Shown: piece by piece, positions 8,462 through 17,316 of the stretch | Layout: each line of letters begins with the position of its first letter | Numbering within the stretch: the first letter of the stretch is position 1 | Assembly: GCA_017302435.1 (NCBI GenBank) | Contig: JAFLDL010000019.1 | Location: 1-64,000, forward strand | Origin: Candidatus Accumulibacter necessarius | GTDB lineage: Bacteria; Pseudomonadota; Gammaproteobacteria; Burkholderiales; Rhodocyclaceae | DNA length: 64,000 nt | Direction of reading: 5' to 3' | Notes under the pieces: generated by a model | Database searches by the model: none | What the model saw: the letters and a program-made list of their open reading frames with translations, nothing else | Told to the model about the DNA's origin: nothing | Translations under genes and position numbers: made by a program

Positions 8462-9004
8462 ATGTACATCACTCCAAAGCGCTGTCCGCGCTGCCGCTAC
8501 GAGCGCCGGTCGACGGACACGGCACCCGATTGGCAATGCCCGTCCTGCGAGGTCGCTTACAACAAGGCCGAAGAGGCGGCTTACGTTCGGCCGATCGTCA
8601 CGCCGGTTGCCACGCCGACCCGGCGCAGCGGTGGGATGCTCGGGTTCGTGATCGCGCTGGTCCTGCTCGCTGCCGGCGGCATGTATGCCATGCAGGACAG
8701 GCAGCGTGAGCAGGGCGCCGCGACCCGTGCCGCCACCACCCAGCCGCAGGTCGTCATGTACGCCACCACTTGGTGCGGCTATTGCACCAGGGCACGCGCC
8801 TTCTTTGCCGAGCACGGCATCAGCTATGTTGAACTGGACATCGAGCGCGATGCTCGCGCCGAGCAGATGAACCGCTTGCTGGGAGGAGGCGGGATCCCGA
8901 CGATCCTGGTTGGCGAGGACGGGCTGGTGCGCGGATTCGACGAGCGAGCACTCTCCCGGATGCTGGGTCCCTGGATGAGAACGCCCATTGCATCGAGTCG
9001 GTGA
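8462..9004 (+). CDS. Membrane-anchored glutaredoxin with N-terminal zinc ribbon
   Basis: 180 residues in three parts. Residues 1-35 hold two C-x2-C pairs (CPRC, CPSC), a probable zinc ribbon. A transmembrane helix follows at about 58-75 (GFVIALVLLAAGGMYAM). A glutaredoxin domain from about residue 95 has the active site 'TWCGYCTRA', a later 'GGGIPTILV' cis-proline loop and 'GFD'. This dithiol glutaredoxin or GrxC-like fold reduces disulfides. The side of the membrane is uncertain; by the positive-inside rule the ribbon would be cytoplasmic and the thioredoxin-fold domain periplasmic, so its electron donor is open. Own promoter at 8371-8400. Confidence 0.88.
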   Translation: MYITPKRCPRCRYERRSTDTAPDWQCPSCEVAYNKAEEAAYVRPIVTPVATPTRRSGGMLGFVIALVLLAAGGMYAMQDRQREQGAATRAATTQPQVVMYATTWCGYCTRARAFFAEHGISYVELDIERDARAEQMNRLLGGGGIPTILVGEDGLVRGFDERALSRMLGPWMRTPIASSR

Positions 9005-9028
9005 ACACGACGAGCCCGCTCTTTCAGG

Positions 9029-9269
9029 TACGCGAAAAGGCCCAAGCGGCTGGACGTTTTCGGTTCCGCAGTCCGTTCGGACTTCAACCCGGCATCAAGC
9101 GATCTCGATTTTCTCGTCGAGTTTGACGACCTCCCGCCGGCCCGGTATGCGGATGCCTATTTTGCACTGAATATCCGGTTTGCATGGAGACATTTTGTCG
9201 GGCATGATCCAGAGCGATATTCCTGATCTGCTGCAACAACTACAGCAGCTCAGAGGACTGTTTTCCTGA
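9029..9269 (+). pseudogene. Remnant of a nucleotidyltransferase/HepT toxin-antitoxin pair
   Basis: From 9029 the frame reads 'KRLDVFGSAVRSDFNPASSD', then 'LDFLVEFDDLPPARYADAYF', a clear minimal nucleotidyltransferase core with G-S and D-x-D. No start codon or preceding N-terminus remains. At about 9177 another frame takes over and reads 'ILSGMIQSDIPDLLQQLQQL' to a TGA at 9267, which resembles a HepT C-terminus. The middle of both genes is therefore deleted and the ends fused out of frame. It is similar in kind, not in sequence detail, to the intact pair at the left edge. Confidence 0.7.
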
Positions 9270-9277
9270 CTCTTGCG

Positions 9278-9508
9278 TTACGCTACCAACAATTCGTGCA
9301 GCCGGGTGGCCGTTTGCTCTTGCACCTCCACAGCCTCGAAAAGAGAAGCCGGGTAACGAAAGTCCTCGCCGGAATCGTCAATGATCCGCAGCATGCCGTG
9401 GTTGTCCGCCGGGGCAAGCACTTCATAGAGCCGCCCGAGCGTCAGATCATCCGTGGAGAACTCGCCAAATCCTTCGCGAGACAGGCAAACCACAAACCTC
9501 ATAGCCAT
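9278..9508 (-). CDS. Conserved small protein, downstream partner of the 76-aa pair
   Basis: 76 residues beginning MAMRFVVCLSREG (the second ATG, 9502, is equally possible). The 'RLYEVL' centre and 'LRIIDDSGEDFRYPASLFEAVE' pattern matches, from memory, small hypothetical proteins common in cyanobacteria and some proteobacteria. It looks like a compact beta-rich fold. Its start overlaps the end of the upstream gene, so the two are made together. No function is known; the paired layout is like a toxin-antitoxin or small adaptor unit, but I see no catalytic motif. Confidence 0.7.
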   Translation of the reverse strand: MAMRFVVCLSREGFGEFSTDDLTLGRLYEVLAPADNHGMLRIIDDSGEDFRYPASLFEAVEVQEQTATRLHELLVA

Positions 9509-9729
9509 TCATTTATCTTGAGTTTCACCTTGCCGATGCCATGCGCCTCATACCAGTGAAGTTCGGCCCTTGCGGTCGTTCCATCAAGAAGGCGCACAGT
9601 GGCGATCCCCTTCTTCCTGCGCCAATAGCCAACCCCGTATCGCTGCCGCAGCAGGGCAATCTCCCGAATACCACTGCCTTCGGCGATGGTCTGGATATCC
9701 GAGATCTTGCCGACAATACAGAATTCCAT
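9499..9729 (-). CDS. Conserved small protein, upstream partner of the 76-aa pair
   Basis: 76 residues: start 'MEFCIVGKISDIQTIAEG', basic centre 'LRQRYGVGYWRRKKGIATV', end 'AELHWYEAHGIGKVKLKI'. The HWYEAHGIG motif is highly characteristic of a small family, seen often in cyanobacteria, that I know only as hypothetical. The basic, aromatic centre could bind nucleic acid (inference). It overlaps the downstream gene by 10 bases. The pair lies in the inserted block between a dead toxin-antitoxin fragment and the defence operon, a typical place for selfish or defence modules. Confidence 0.72.
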   Translation of the reverse strand: MEFCIVGKISDIQTIAEGSGIREIALLRQRYGVGYWRRKKGIATVRLLDGTTARAELHWYEAHGIGKVKLKINEWL

Positions 9730-9932
9730 CGATCGGTGCTACTCCGATTCTCTGACTTGCCAATGCCTTGACGCACACATCGGGACCCAACCACAAAGAA
9801 AGGGGGTGGAGCCATTTTTCATCATCCCGACCATCTCCGCGGGCTTTCATCGCCCGTCGTTGGATGACCACAGGCACTAAGCGGGGCGAGGTTCGTATGA
9901 CCCTTCACGGGCTCCCGTGCCCAAGTGCGAGA

Positions 9933-9991
9933 TTGACGCGTTTGATGAAGGCTCATATACCCTGGTTGCTACCGTTGGATTTCCTATCCTT
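9933..9991 (+). repeat. 60-bp dispersed promoter-type repeat, copy B
   Basis: TTGACG at 9933-9938 and TATACC at 9956-9961 are spaced by 17 bases, a good sigma-70 promoter shape. The 18 bases GTTGGATTTCCTATCCTT (9974-9991) are identical to those in copy C at 35922-35939. It points rightward, towards the 3' end of the leftward defence operon, so any transcript would be antisense to it. It abuts the second senB-end repeat. Confidence 0.65.
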
Positions 9992-9994
9992 CTT

Positions 9995-10147
9995 TCAGTT
10001 CGCTCCCAGCAAGTCATTGACCAGCCGGCGCAGCTCGGTGCGTTCACGCGCCGGGGCGAAGAGCAGCGCCAGCTGGCGACACTGCGACGCCAGGCGCGAC
10101 CAGACGTTCTGTGGTCCCAATTGATCGCAGGCGCTTTTGATCGGATG
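9995..10147 (-). repeat. Second diverged copy of the senB 3' end
   Basis: It begins with TCAGTTCGCTCCCAGCAAGT, matching the end of senB (20754 onward) over roughly the first 70 bases. It then continues through 'ccagacgttctgtggtccca', which matches the left copy at 2984 and 3135. Same orientation as senB. Its presence inside the inserted block shows that this gene end has moved more than once, or that the block formed in two steps. Confidence 0.65.
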
Positions 10148-10216
10148 ACGTCATCTGCGCCGCTATCAATAGGCGTCCCCTGTAAAATCAGCCACTTGCA
10201 TTCTTTCAAGGCGGGC

Positions 10217-11928
10217 CTAGCGCTTGCCGCCATTGGTTTCTTTTGATTTTCCAGCGGGATGCCGGCCATCGGCGGGGATCCATTTCGGCCAGCGCCGGCT
10301 ACCCCGATTGACGATCACGCCGGTTTCGGCCAGCTTGCGCAGCAGGTTGTGGATACGGTTGAGCTTCTGCTCGGGAGTCAGAACCTCCGGCAGTTTGTCC
10401 AGGAGAAAGCGGTCGATGTCTGCCCTTGTCACGGGCTGATGCTCGCGGACGAGCGCGACGACCATGTCCTCGCAGTATTGGCCATCCAATCCGCGGTCGC
10501 GAATGTGCCGCGCTTTTTCGCCGACTGCCGCAGCAACCCGGCCGGCGACAAGCAGGTTCGGGTAGCGCCCTTCCACCAGGCTCGCTGCCTTGAGCCGTTT
10601 GCTGTCGTCTGTCGAGATACGCTGTCGCTTCTGCACCTTGTCGAGCAGAATGATCAGACCGAGGTCGAGGTCAGTGCGGGCCATCAGCATTCGCGTATAG
10701 CGCTCGTCGAGAACCCGTCCGCGCAGGGTCAGCTTGACCCGCTCGGGCTCCGACAGGTCGTAGTCGGGCATTGGAAAGAAGCGTTGCCGCTGCTTCTCGA
10801 ACATGCGCTTGATACCTCCACCCTGCGTGTCGATCATGTTCAGGTTGACCATCGCCTCGGCGAGGAAGGGGTTGCGGTAGATTTCCAGTGGTGCGCGTCC
10901 TGCTCGATCACCGCCTCCACGCTTCCCGGCAGGAAGCCGCCGACGTTGGTCAGCAGCAGGGCACCGGGCGTTTCGACGACCTGTACCCGCCCGCGCAGGC
11001 CGTAGTCCTGATGGGCGATGCAATTATGCAGCGCTTCACGGATGACCCACGGATCGTATTGAGTCAGCTCGACCGGGAAAAGCGTACCTTCCCGCAACTC
11101 GCGCACCGTGAGGTTGCGGATACAGGCCAGCACCGTGTCCACGTTGAGCAGTAACGGCGGTCCGAAGTGCTGATAATCCAGCTCCTCGTTGCGCTCGTTC
11201 TTCAGCAGCCAAGTGATGCGCGTAACGGCTGGCGCCAGCAGGGTCGTCGACTCGGGATGGCCAAGGAGCAGCAGAGCGGCATTCGTCACCGCGCCGCGAA
11301 TCGTCAGCTTCGCCTTGTTGAGGAAGGTCGCGTCATCCCATGCCGCCACCGCCGCCGCCTGGGCTGGGGACTTGGTGGTGAACTCCGCACGCGCCTTGGC
11401 GATGGCACGCCGGTCCAGATCGTCCAGCGTCGCCTGCTCGCAGATCTGCGCGCTCCAGTCCACGCGGCGGTGCCAAATCGCGCGCTCCTTTTCCGGGTAC
11501 TTCGACAGCTCGGTCTTGCTCGTGCCGTCGCGGACATACGCCGTGCCGTAGAAATGGACCGGACGATCGAAGGCCGGATGTACTTCGAACAGCACCACCC
11601 GTTTGCCCTGGTAGGTGAAGATATGGGTTTCAAAGCCGACATTCGGGTGCAGTCCGAGCGACAACCAGAGCGAGAGCAACTGCCTACCCTTGCCGGGTTC
11701 GGCATGCGGGTCGAAGGTGGTGCCCACCACCGCATGGCTGCCGTCCTCAATGCCGAACACCAGGTAGGCGCGCGGTTTGCCGAGCAGGCAGGCGGAGTTG
11801 GCCAGCGCTGACAGGTATTGGCCGAGTACTTGCGGTTCGTGGCGATTGGCCTTGAATTCCAGCCACTCGGTTTCGCGTGGCTCCGCGCGCAGGCGGTCGA
11901 GCAGGGCGATGAGTTCAGCGGTGTTCAT
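10217..11928 (-). pseudogene. AlbA_2/Schlafen-type ATP-binding protein, frameshifted
   Basis: The 5' part (11928 to about 10890) starts 'MNTAELIALLDRLRAEPRE', then 'TEWLEFKAN', the AlbA_2 (Slfn) domain start, and holds 'IREALHNCIAHQDYGLRG', the HATPase-like motif of RecG-like ATP-binding proteins. Near 10890 the sequence slips. The frame after the slip reads 'EIYRNPFLAEAMVNLNMIDT' to the stop at 10217 and ends in winged-helix-like segments. One missing base or two extra bases in 'gacgcgcaccactgg' would join the frames, so this is either a recent mutation or an assembly error. It is the last gene of the defence operon, 3 bp after ptuB. Proteins of this type occur in many defence islands. Confidence 0.82.
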
Positions 11929-11931
11929 GTG

Positions 11932-12738
11932 TCAGGTGGTTTGCAGAATGCGGATCACCCGGTCGTCGCCACTGCTCAGAACGCAGGCCCGGGCAACCGC
12001 GGAGAGTTCCTTGTCGTCGCAAATCATCTCTCGCAGTGCGCGCAGCGCTTGCTTGGAGCTCTCCCTGGCAATGCCATTCGTGCAGTCAGTGTGATACCGG
12101 CAAAGTTCCGTCAAATAACGTTGTATCTGTTCCCAGCAATTTGCCCAAACCACCTTGCGTTTGTCCATGAGCGGCGGAAAGTCGAGGTTGTACCGCGCAA
12201 CCGAATACTCGACGCGAGACTTCTCCCAGTCCTCGGTGACATGTGGCGCGGGAATCGCTCGCCCTTCCAGGTTGAACGAGATCAGCGCCGGATCGTCCGG
12301 GTCGACAGGGTCGAGCAATAGCGGGTCTTCATGCCGCAGATCGCCGTGCGCTGCGCATCGAGGACAGCCCGCACGCAGCGGAAAGTAGGTGCCCTTCTTG
12401 CGGTTGCCAGCGTTGCCGCAGATTCTCAGGTTGTGCCAGTCGAAGGCGAGCCACCAGTAGCCTTCGTGTGCCGTGCCGTCCGCGTCCCTGGCTGATTTCT
12501 TGGGCCGGTAGTGCTCGACGTCCCAGTGGTTGAAGCCGTCCTTGGCCTCGGAGAACCAGCACTTCTGATGCGAGAGAGAAAGCAGCCACTGCTTGATTTC
12601 GCCCCAGACCGCGCTGTTGGCGTCGATGATTGCATTGCGCGTGGCGGCATCGGGTGCGGCGTCGAGTTGGGCAAGAATCTGATTGGCCCTGGTGACCCAG
12701 GCAGCGCCCGGTGCGTGCCGGTGCACAATGTGCCTCAT
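11932..12738 (-). CDS. ptuB: HNH endonuclease, PtuB-like (Septu / TIGR02646 type)
   Basis: 268 residues. The HNH region reads 'CWFSEAKDGFNHWDVEHYRP', then 'DWHNLRICGNAGNRKKGTYF', with a cysteine pair 'CPRC' that could bind zinc. This is the TIGR02646-like nuclease that accompanies the OLD-like ATPase in Septu and some retron systems. Its ATG overlaps the ATPase stop (ATGA), so they form one functional pair. By analogy with Septu, the ATPase senses invasion and the HNH protein cuts nucleic acid. The exact Septu subtype cannot be set by eye. Confidence 0.8.
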   Translation of the reverse strand: MRHIVHRHAPGAAWVTRANQILAQLDAAPDAATRNAIIDANSAVWGEIKQWLLSLSHQKCWFSEAKDGFNHWDVEHYRPKKSARDADGTAHEGYWWLAFDWHNLRICGNAGNRKKGTYFPLRAGCPRCAAHGDLRHEDPLLLDPVDPDDPALISFNLEGRAIPAPHVTEDWEKSRVEYSVARYNLDFPPLMDKRKVVWANCWEQIQRYLTELCRYHTDCTNGIARESSKQALRALREMICDDKELSAVARACVLSSGDDRVIRILQTT

Positions 12739-14321
12739 GCCTTCGCGCCATGGTCCACGGCGCGCTCCTCGGCAAGAATTTCGTTGAGCATCTCGTCGGC
12801 CAAATCGCCTTGTTCTTCGATCTCCCGCTTGGAGAGTTCGCTACGACGTTCGGGTGTACGCCGCCTGGCCATCGCCGTGGCGAAGGTCTCGAAGTAGGGA
12901 TTCGGATGCGTACGCGAAACGCCCAACTCGTTCAGTTCGCTCGCCAGGCGCATCAATTCGGTGTCTTCGGTGTCCGACCTATCCGTCTTGCCGAGCAGCG
13001 TGTAGTGGCGATCCAGTTTGAGCAGCACCTCCGGCGCCAGCGTCGAGCGCAGCCCATACAGCTCGGACTTGAGCAGTCCTTCGACGCCGATTCCGATCGG
13101 GTCGTACTCGGGTTCGGCGGCGCCGACCCCGCTCTCGGTCTGCGTGAACAGGCGCACCTGATTCCTGTGCAGGCCGCCGATCATCAGCGGGTTGTGCGTG
13201 GCGACGATGAGCTGCCCCTTCTCGGCACGGATGTTCTGCTGCAGCAGATTGAGGAAGTCATAGGTCCACACCGGGTTGAGGTGCGTGTCGGGCTCGTCCA
13301 GCAGGTAGAGCGACTCATCGTCCTGGGTGAAGAGCAACAGACCGAGAACGGTCAGGAGCTGCTGTTCTCCCTCGCTGAGTTGGACGAACTTGACTCGACT
13401 GCCATCGGTACGTTCGACGGTCACCCGAACCTCGTCGATCAGGTCGCAGAGGAACAGGCTTTCCAGGTAGCCGAAGAGCGTCTTCGAGTTCTCGCCGTCT
13501 GCCCGGAGAGCGGCCAGTTCGGCCTCGTTCTTGATGAACAGGTACAGCCGCTCGGTGCTTTCACCCTGCCGGCGCACGTCGCGTTCTATCGCTTCGGTAT
13601 TGCGGATTGGCGCCAGCGCGCGGTCCCAAAGCCGGCCGAGAAAGCTCTTGAACGCCCCGCGCGCGTACCAGAACCTCGGGTCACCCTCCGCCTTCTGCGT
13701 CCTGTTCGGCGCGCCGCGGCCACGCCACCAGGGCGTCTTGAGCACGAACAGCGCCGCCTCGAAACGCTTGATGCCCAGGTACTTCTCAAGTAGCGCTCGC
13801 GCCGCAGGGGAGGGTGCGAGGAAGAAAGCCAGCAGCACGAGCTGGCTGTAATCCCTGCGACAGAAGAACAGCCGGCGCAGCGGGAGTTGGCTGTCGGGAT
13901 TCTTCAGGATGCGGTCGTAATGGCGACGCGTCGGGCGGTCGAAGTGCCGTTCCAGGCGGCTGCTCCAGCCCGAGTAGTAGGCGAAGATGTAGTTCGGTAG
14001 CAAGCTCTCCAGGTCGCGCTGGAATGCCGCCTGCGTGATCGGCTGGCCATCGACGCTGATCTCCAGTCGTTTGCTCAGACGAGCGGGATCGGCGTCGATG
14101 CGGATCGCTCGCTCGCGGCAGACGTAGTCGAGCGTGTACGCAAAAGCCGGCGCTCCGCCCAGCTCCAGCTCGCGGAAGATCTCGACGATCGCCTCGATCA
14201 GATTCGACTTGCCGGTGCCGTTGCGGCCGAGCAGCACCGTCGTCGGCTGCCGTTCGTCGAAGTCGATCTCGAAACCCCGCAGGTTGCGGTAGTTCGGGAT
14301 GCGCAGGCGATCGAGTCTCAC
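12735..14321 (-). CDS. ptuA: OLD/ABC-like ATPase, PtuA-like (Septu)
   Basis: 528 residues from a GTG that overlaps the hsdS stop (GTGA). Walker A 'GRNGTGKSN' is at about residues 32-40, an ABC signature 'LSEGEQQ' near 313, and Walker B 'LYLLDEPDTHLNP' near 337, followed by 'VATHNPL'. The layout is of an SMC/OLD-type ATPase, and its partner is the HNH nuclease directly downstream, hence PtuA-like. The C-terminal 100 residues ('NPYFETFATAMARRRTPERR') probably bind the nuclease (inference). A retron-associated ATPase is the main alternative, but I see no reverse transcriptase or ncRNA in the operon. Confidence 0.83.
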   Translation of the reverse strand: MRLDRLRIPNYRNLRGFEIDFDERQPTTVLLGRNGTGKSNLIEAIVEIFRELELGGAPAFAYTLDYVCRERAIRIDADPARLSKRLEISVDGQPITQAAFQRDLESLLPNYIFAYYSGWSSRLERHFDRPTRRHYDRILKNPDSQLPLRRLFFCRRDYSQLVLLAFFLAPSPAARALLEKYLGIKRFEAALFVLKTPWWRGRGAPNRTQKAEGDPRFWYARGAFKSFLGRLWDRALAPIRNTEAIERDVRRQGESTERLYLFIKNEAELAALRADGENSKTLFGYLESLFLCDLIDEVRVTVERTDGSRVKFVQLSEGEQQLLTVLGLLLFTQDDESLYLLDEPDTHLNPVWTYDFLNLLQQNIRAEKGQLIVATHNPLMIGGLHRNQVRLFTQTESGVGAAEPEYDPIGIGVEGLLKSELYGLRSTLAPEVLLKLDRHYTLLGKTDRSDTEDTELMRLASELNELGVSRTHPNPYFETFATAMARRRTPERRSELSKREIEEQGDLADEMLNEILAEERAVDHGAKA

Positions 14322-15835
14322 GCCGCCGCCGCCAGCAAACGCTGCATGGTGGGGGCGTCACCGCGGCATTCCTTCAGCAGACCCCGCGCTTCCTCGTCCT
14401 GGAGCTGGTCGTAGAAGTCGTCGATGTCGAGCTGCGAGGCGGACCACAGCGCTTCGGCGGTCAGCGGGCCACGCTCCCGCAGGATGTTGAAGAGATGCGC
14501 GTCGGGGATGTCTCGTCGATTCAGCATGAGGATCTCGGCTTTGTGGGTTTTCATTTGGCGCCCGGTACCCTGACGTGATCTGGGTTTCGGCGGTGCCGCC
14601 GCGCGCGCGGCCCGGATGCGTTCGAGCACTACGCTCGCCGGCTCATCGTCGGGGTCCTGCGGCACCAGTTCGCCACGAAAGGCTTTGGCAAGCAGGGCGG
14701 GCGTGAGGCGTTCGACCTGAGCGCGGGCGGCGGCGTAGCGGGCTTCGACGCGGTCGGCGTAGGCGAAGAGTGCTTCGACTTGGCGGACGATTGCCTGCTG
14801 CCTATCAAGGCTTGGTAGTACGATCCTCAACGCCAGCAAGATGCGTTGATTCAGATTGACCATTGTCGACCCCACAGCATCGGCTTCGAGCATGGCAACT
14901 GTCGTAGGTGACGACAAAAACATCTGCAAGTATTGCGAGTCGAGCTCCGCTTTCGGACGCAAGACCATTGAACCTGTGCCGCAGAGCCAACCGTCTTGTT
15001 CTAGGGTTACTACGGCACATCGGCCCATAACGCCTCGCCTCGCTATCACCACATCCCCCTCGCGTAGCGCGAACTGCGATAGCTCCCTTGCCTTGGCTGG
15101 AGATACCGCCATCTCTGCCGACGGCGTGATTACGCCGCGATTGATGTGCATCGGATTGACAAGGGGAATTCCACCGACGACGTAATCAGACTTGTGAAGC
15201 GCACTGCCAAATGGTCCTGTAACGAACTCCTCTATTCCATCCGCCAGTGGCCGAAACGCGGATCGCGGTTGTGGTCGCTCATTCCCTTCAAGATCCGCCT
15301 GGATATCGCTTGAAGTGGCGGCAGCGAGGACGGATTGGCGGAAACGTTTGAGGATGGCGGGCACGCGGTCCAGGCGTTCGCGGCAGGCGTCCACGCGCGC
15401 GAGGAGCGCGTCCAGCTTGTCGGCGATGCGCTGCTGTTCGTGCGGCGGCGGCAGGGCTAACGCGACTTTGTAGGCATCTGTTCTGTTCAGGCCGGGAATA
15501 GCCGTTGCCCGGTTTAGGCTACCAAGGTCCAAGTACTTGAGCGCAAAGTACCAGAACCGAATCGGCATGTGATGCAAGTCGTCGATATAGTAGGTCGTGT
15601 CGATTGGCCAGGAAGGTCCCTTGGCGTGGTGGACTGCTCCAACACTGCCTTTTCTGCCAACGATAATACAATCCCCTTGCACAAGTGTTTCGTCGTGAGA
15701 GCCAACAACCCCATTAGACCCAAACACAGGGAATCTCCCCCGGCAGCGGATCCTACTAGGAAGTCCTTTTCCGTACTTGAAGACCAACAGATCGCCAAGG
15801 GTTGTCGGGGTCCAGAGCCGAGGAAGATGGATCAC
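14318..15835 (-). CDS. hsdS: Type I restriction-modification specificity subunit HsdS
   Basis: 505 residues from a GTG overlapping the hsdM stop (GTGA). Two target-recognition domains are visible. The first starts 'TTLGDLLVFKYGKGLPS' and the second lies around 'EFVTGPFGSALHKSDY'. Each is followed by a conserved helix ('LPPPHEQQRIADKLDALLAR', 'LPSLDRQQAIVRQVEALFAY'). The C-terminus carries about 75 extra residues after 'VVLERIRAARAAA', including 'LNRRDIPDAHLFNILRERGP', a winged-helix-like tail not seen in minimal HsdS. HsdS sets the DNA site of the R2M2S complex; the target cannot be read from sequence. Confidence 0.93.
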   Translation of the reverse strand: MIHLPRLWTPTTLGDLLVFKYGKGLPSRIRCRGRFPVFGSNGVVGSHDETLVQGDCIIVGRKGSVGAVHHAKGPSWPIDTTYYIDDLHHMPIRFWYFALKYLDLGSLNRATAIPGLNRTDAYKVALALPPPHEQQRIADKLDALLARVDACRERLDRVPAILKRFRQSVLAAATSSDIQADLEGNERPQPRSAFRPLADGIEEFVTGPFGSALHKSDYVVGGIPLVNPMHINRGVITPSAEMAVSPAKARELSQFALREGDVVIARRGVMGRCAVVTLEQDGWLCGTGSMVLRPKAELDSQYLQMFLSSPTTVAMLEADAVGSTMVNLNQRILLALRIVLPSLDRQQAIVRQVEALFAYADRVEARYAAARAQVERLTPALLAKAFRGELVPQDPDDEPASVVLERIRAARAAAPPKPRSRQGTGRQMKTHKAEILMLNRRDIPDAHLFNILRERGPLTAEALWSASQLDIDDFYDQLQDEEARGLLKECRGDAPTMQRLLAAAA

Positions 15836-17298
15836 GCTTCCAGTTCCTCAACATCCTCGCCCAGCTCGTCGAGAATCGCACGCAATTCATCGATCGCCCC
15901 GTCGAGTTCGTGAATCACCTCGCGCGCCAGCGCGGCAGGTTCGGGCAACTCGTGGTTACCCGTGTCGCTCGCGTCCTTCAGCCAGGAGATGTCCAGACTG
16001 TCGCCGCGTGCGGCAATCTCGTCGCGGGTGAAGCGGCGGAAGCGACCGGCTTCGCCGGTGTCCCTGCGCTTCGCCAGGCTGGCAGCACCGCCCAGCGGGT
16101 CGTCGCCGAACGCCGCTTCGAAGGCGGCAAAGTGTTCGGCGGTGAGCAGGGTGCGCTTGCCGAATTGCGGCATGTTGGCGCGCAGGTCGTAAACCCAGAC
16201 TTCCCTCGTATGACCCTTGTCCGTCTCGCCGCGGGTGAAGAACAGGACGTTGGTCTTCACCCCCTGGGCGTAGAAGATACCCGTCGGCAGGCGCAGGATG
16301 GTGTGCAGGCTGCACTTGTCCATCAGGTCGGCGCGGATCTGGCGGCCGACATTGCCTTCGAAGAGGACGTTGTCGGGCAGGACGACGGCGGCGCGACCGT
16401 CGGGCTTGAGGCCACGATAGATGTGCTGCAGAAAACAGAACTGCTTGTTGCTCGTCGGAAAGGTGAAGTCGGTGCGGGTTGGCAGGCCGCCACCCTTCTT
16501 CGTGCCGAAGGGTGGATTGGTCAGGATCAGTGTGGCCTGCGGGAGCGCCTGGCCTTCGGGCGAGAGCGTGTCACCGTAGCGGATGCCGGCGCCGTTGGGG
16601 TCCGAGTCGAGGCCGTGCAGCATCAGGTTCATCAACGCCAGACGGTGCGTATCCTGGACATGCTCCATGCCGAAGAAGGAGCGAGTGTAAAAGCGCTTCT
16701 GCGCGGCCTCGCTGAGCCCGGCGATGTCGTGCCGCGCGCGGAGGTAGCGGCTGGCGGCGATCAGGAACCCGCCAGTGCCGGCAGCCGGGTCCTGGATGAT
16801 GTCGGCGAGCGTCGGCTGCATCACCGCGACCATGCTGTCGATCAGCCGCCGCGGCGTGAAGTACTGGCCGGCGCCGGATTTCTTCTCGTTGGCGTTCTTT
16901 TCCAGCAGGCCCTCGTAGAGGTCGCCGAGTCCCTCGTGGCGCGCACTGTACCAGTCGAGCTTGTCGATTTCGGCGACGAGGGTGGACAGCGTCGTCGGCT
17001 TCTTGATGAACGAGCTGGCGTTGCCGAAGATCTGCTGCACCAGCATCGAACCATGGCTGCCGAGGTGGATCAGCGTCAGCTTGTAATGTTCCAGCCGGTC
17101 CGGCGCCGGCCTGGCTTCGAGATCGTCCCAGCGATGCCCGGCGGGAATCTGGTCCTCCGTGCCGGTTTCCTTGGCCATCTTGAGGAAGAGCAGCCAGGTC
17201 AGCTCGGTGACGTACTGGTGGTAGGTGACGCCGTCGTCCTTGAGGACGTTGCACAGGTTCCAGAGCTTGGCGACGATGTCGTGGGTGACGGTGGTCAT
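15832..17298 (-). CDS. hsdM: Type I restriction-modification DNA methyltransferase HsdM
   Basis: 488 residues. An N-terminal helical domain (HsdM_N) is followed by the N6-adenine methyltransferase core: SAM-binding motif I 'DPAAGTGGFL' near residue 170 and catalytic motif IV 'NPPFG' near 262, with 'GAGQYFTPR' before motif I as usual for HsdM. It methylates adenine at the HsdS site and protects host DNA. It lies 18 bp after hsdR and overlaps hsdS. Length and motifs are normal, so it should be active. Confidence 0.95.
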   Translation of the reverse strand: MTTVTHDIVAKLWNLCNVLKDDGVTYHQYVTELTWLLFLKMAKETGTEDQIPAGHRWDDLEARPAPDRLEHYKLTLIHLGSHGSMLVQQIFGNASSFIKKPTTLSTLVAEIDKLDWYSARHEGLGDLYEGLLEKNANEKKSGAGQYFTPRRLIDSMVAVMQPTLADIIQDPAAGTGGFLIAASRYLRARHDIAGLSEAAQKRFYTRSFFGMEHVQDTHRLALMNLMLHGLDSDPNGAGIRYGDTLSPEGQALPQATLILTNPPFGTKKGGGLPTRTDFTFPTSNKQFCFLQHIYRGLKPDGRAAVVLPDNVLFEGNVGRQIRADLMDKCSLHTILRLPTGIFYAQGVKTNVLFFTRGETDKGHTREVWVYDLRANMPQFGKRTLLTAEHFAAFEAAFGDDPLGGAASLAKRRDTGEAGRFRRFTRDEIAARGDSLDISWLKDASDTGNHELPEPAALAREVIHELDGAIDELRAILDELGEDVEELEA

Positions 17299-17316
17299 GC
17301 GGGGGTGTCGTCCTTC

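Noticed and set aside
12735..14321. Retron ATPase
   Set aside because: The ATPase-HNH pair also occurs with retrons, but no reverse transcriptase or retron RNA lies in the operon.
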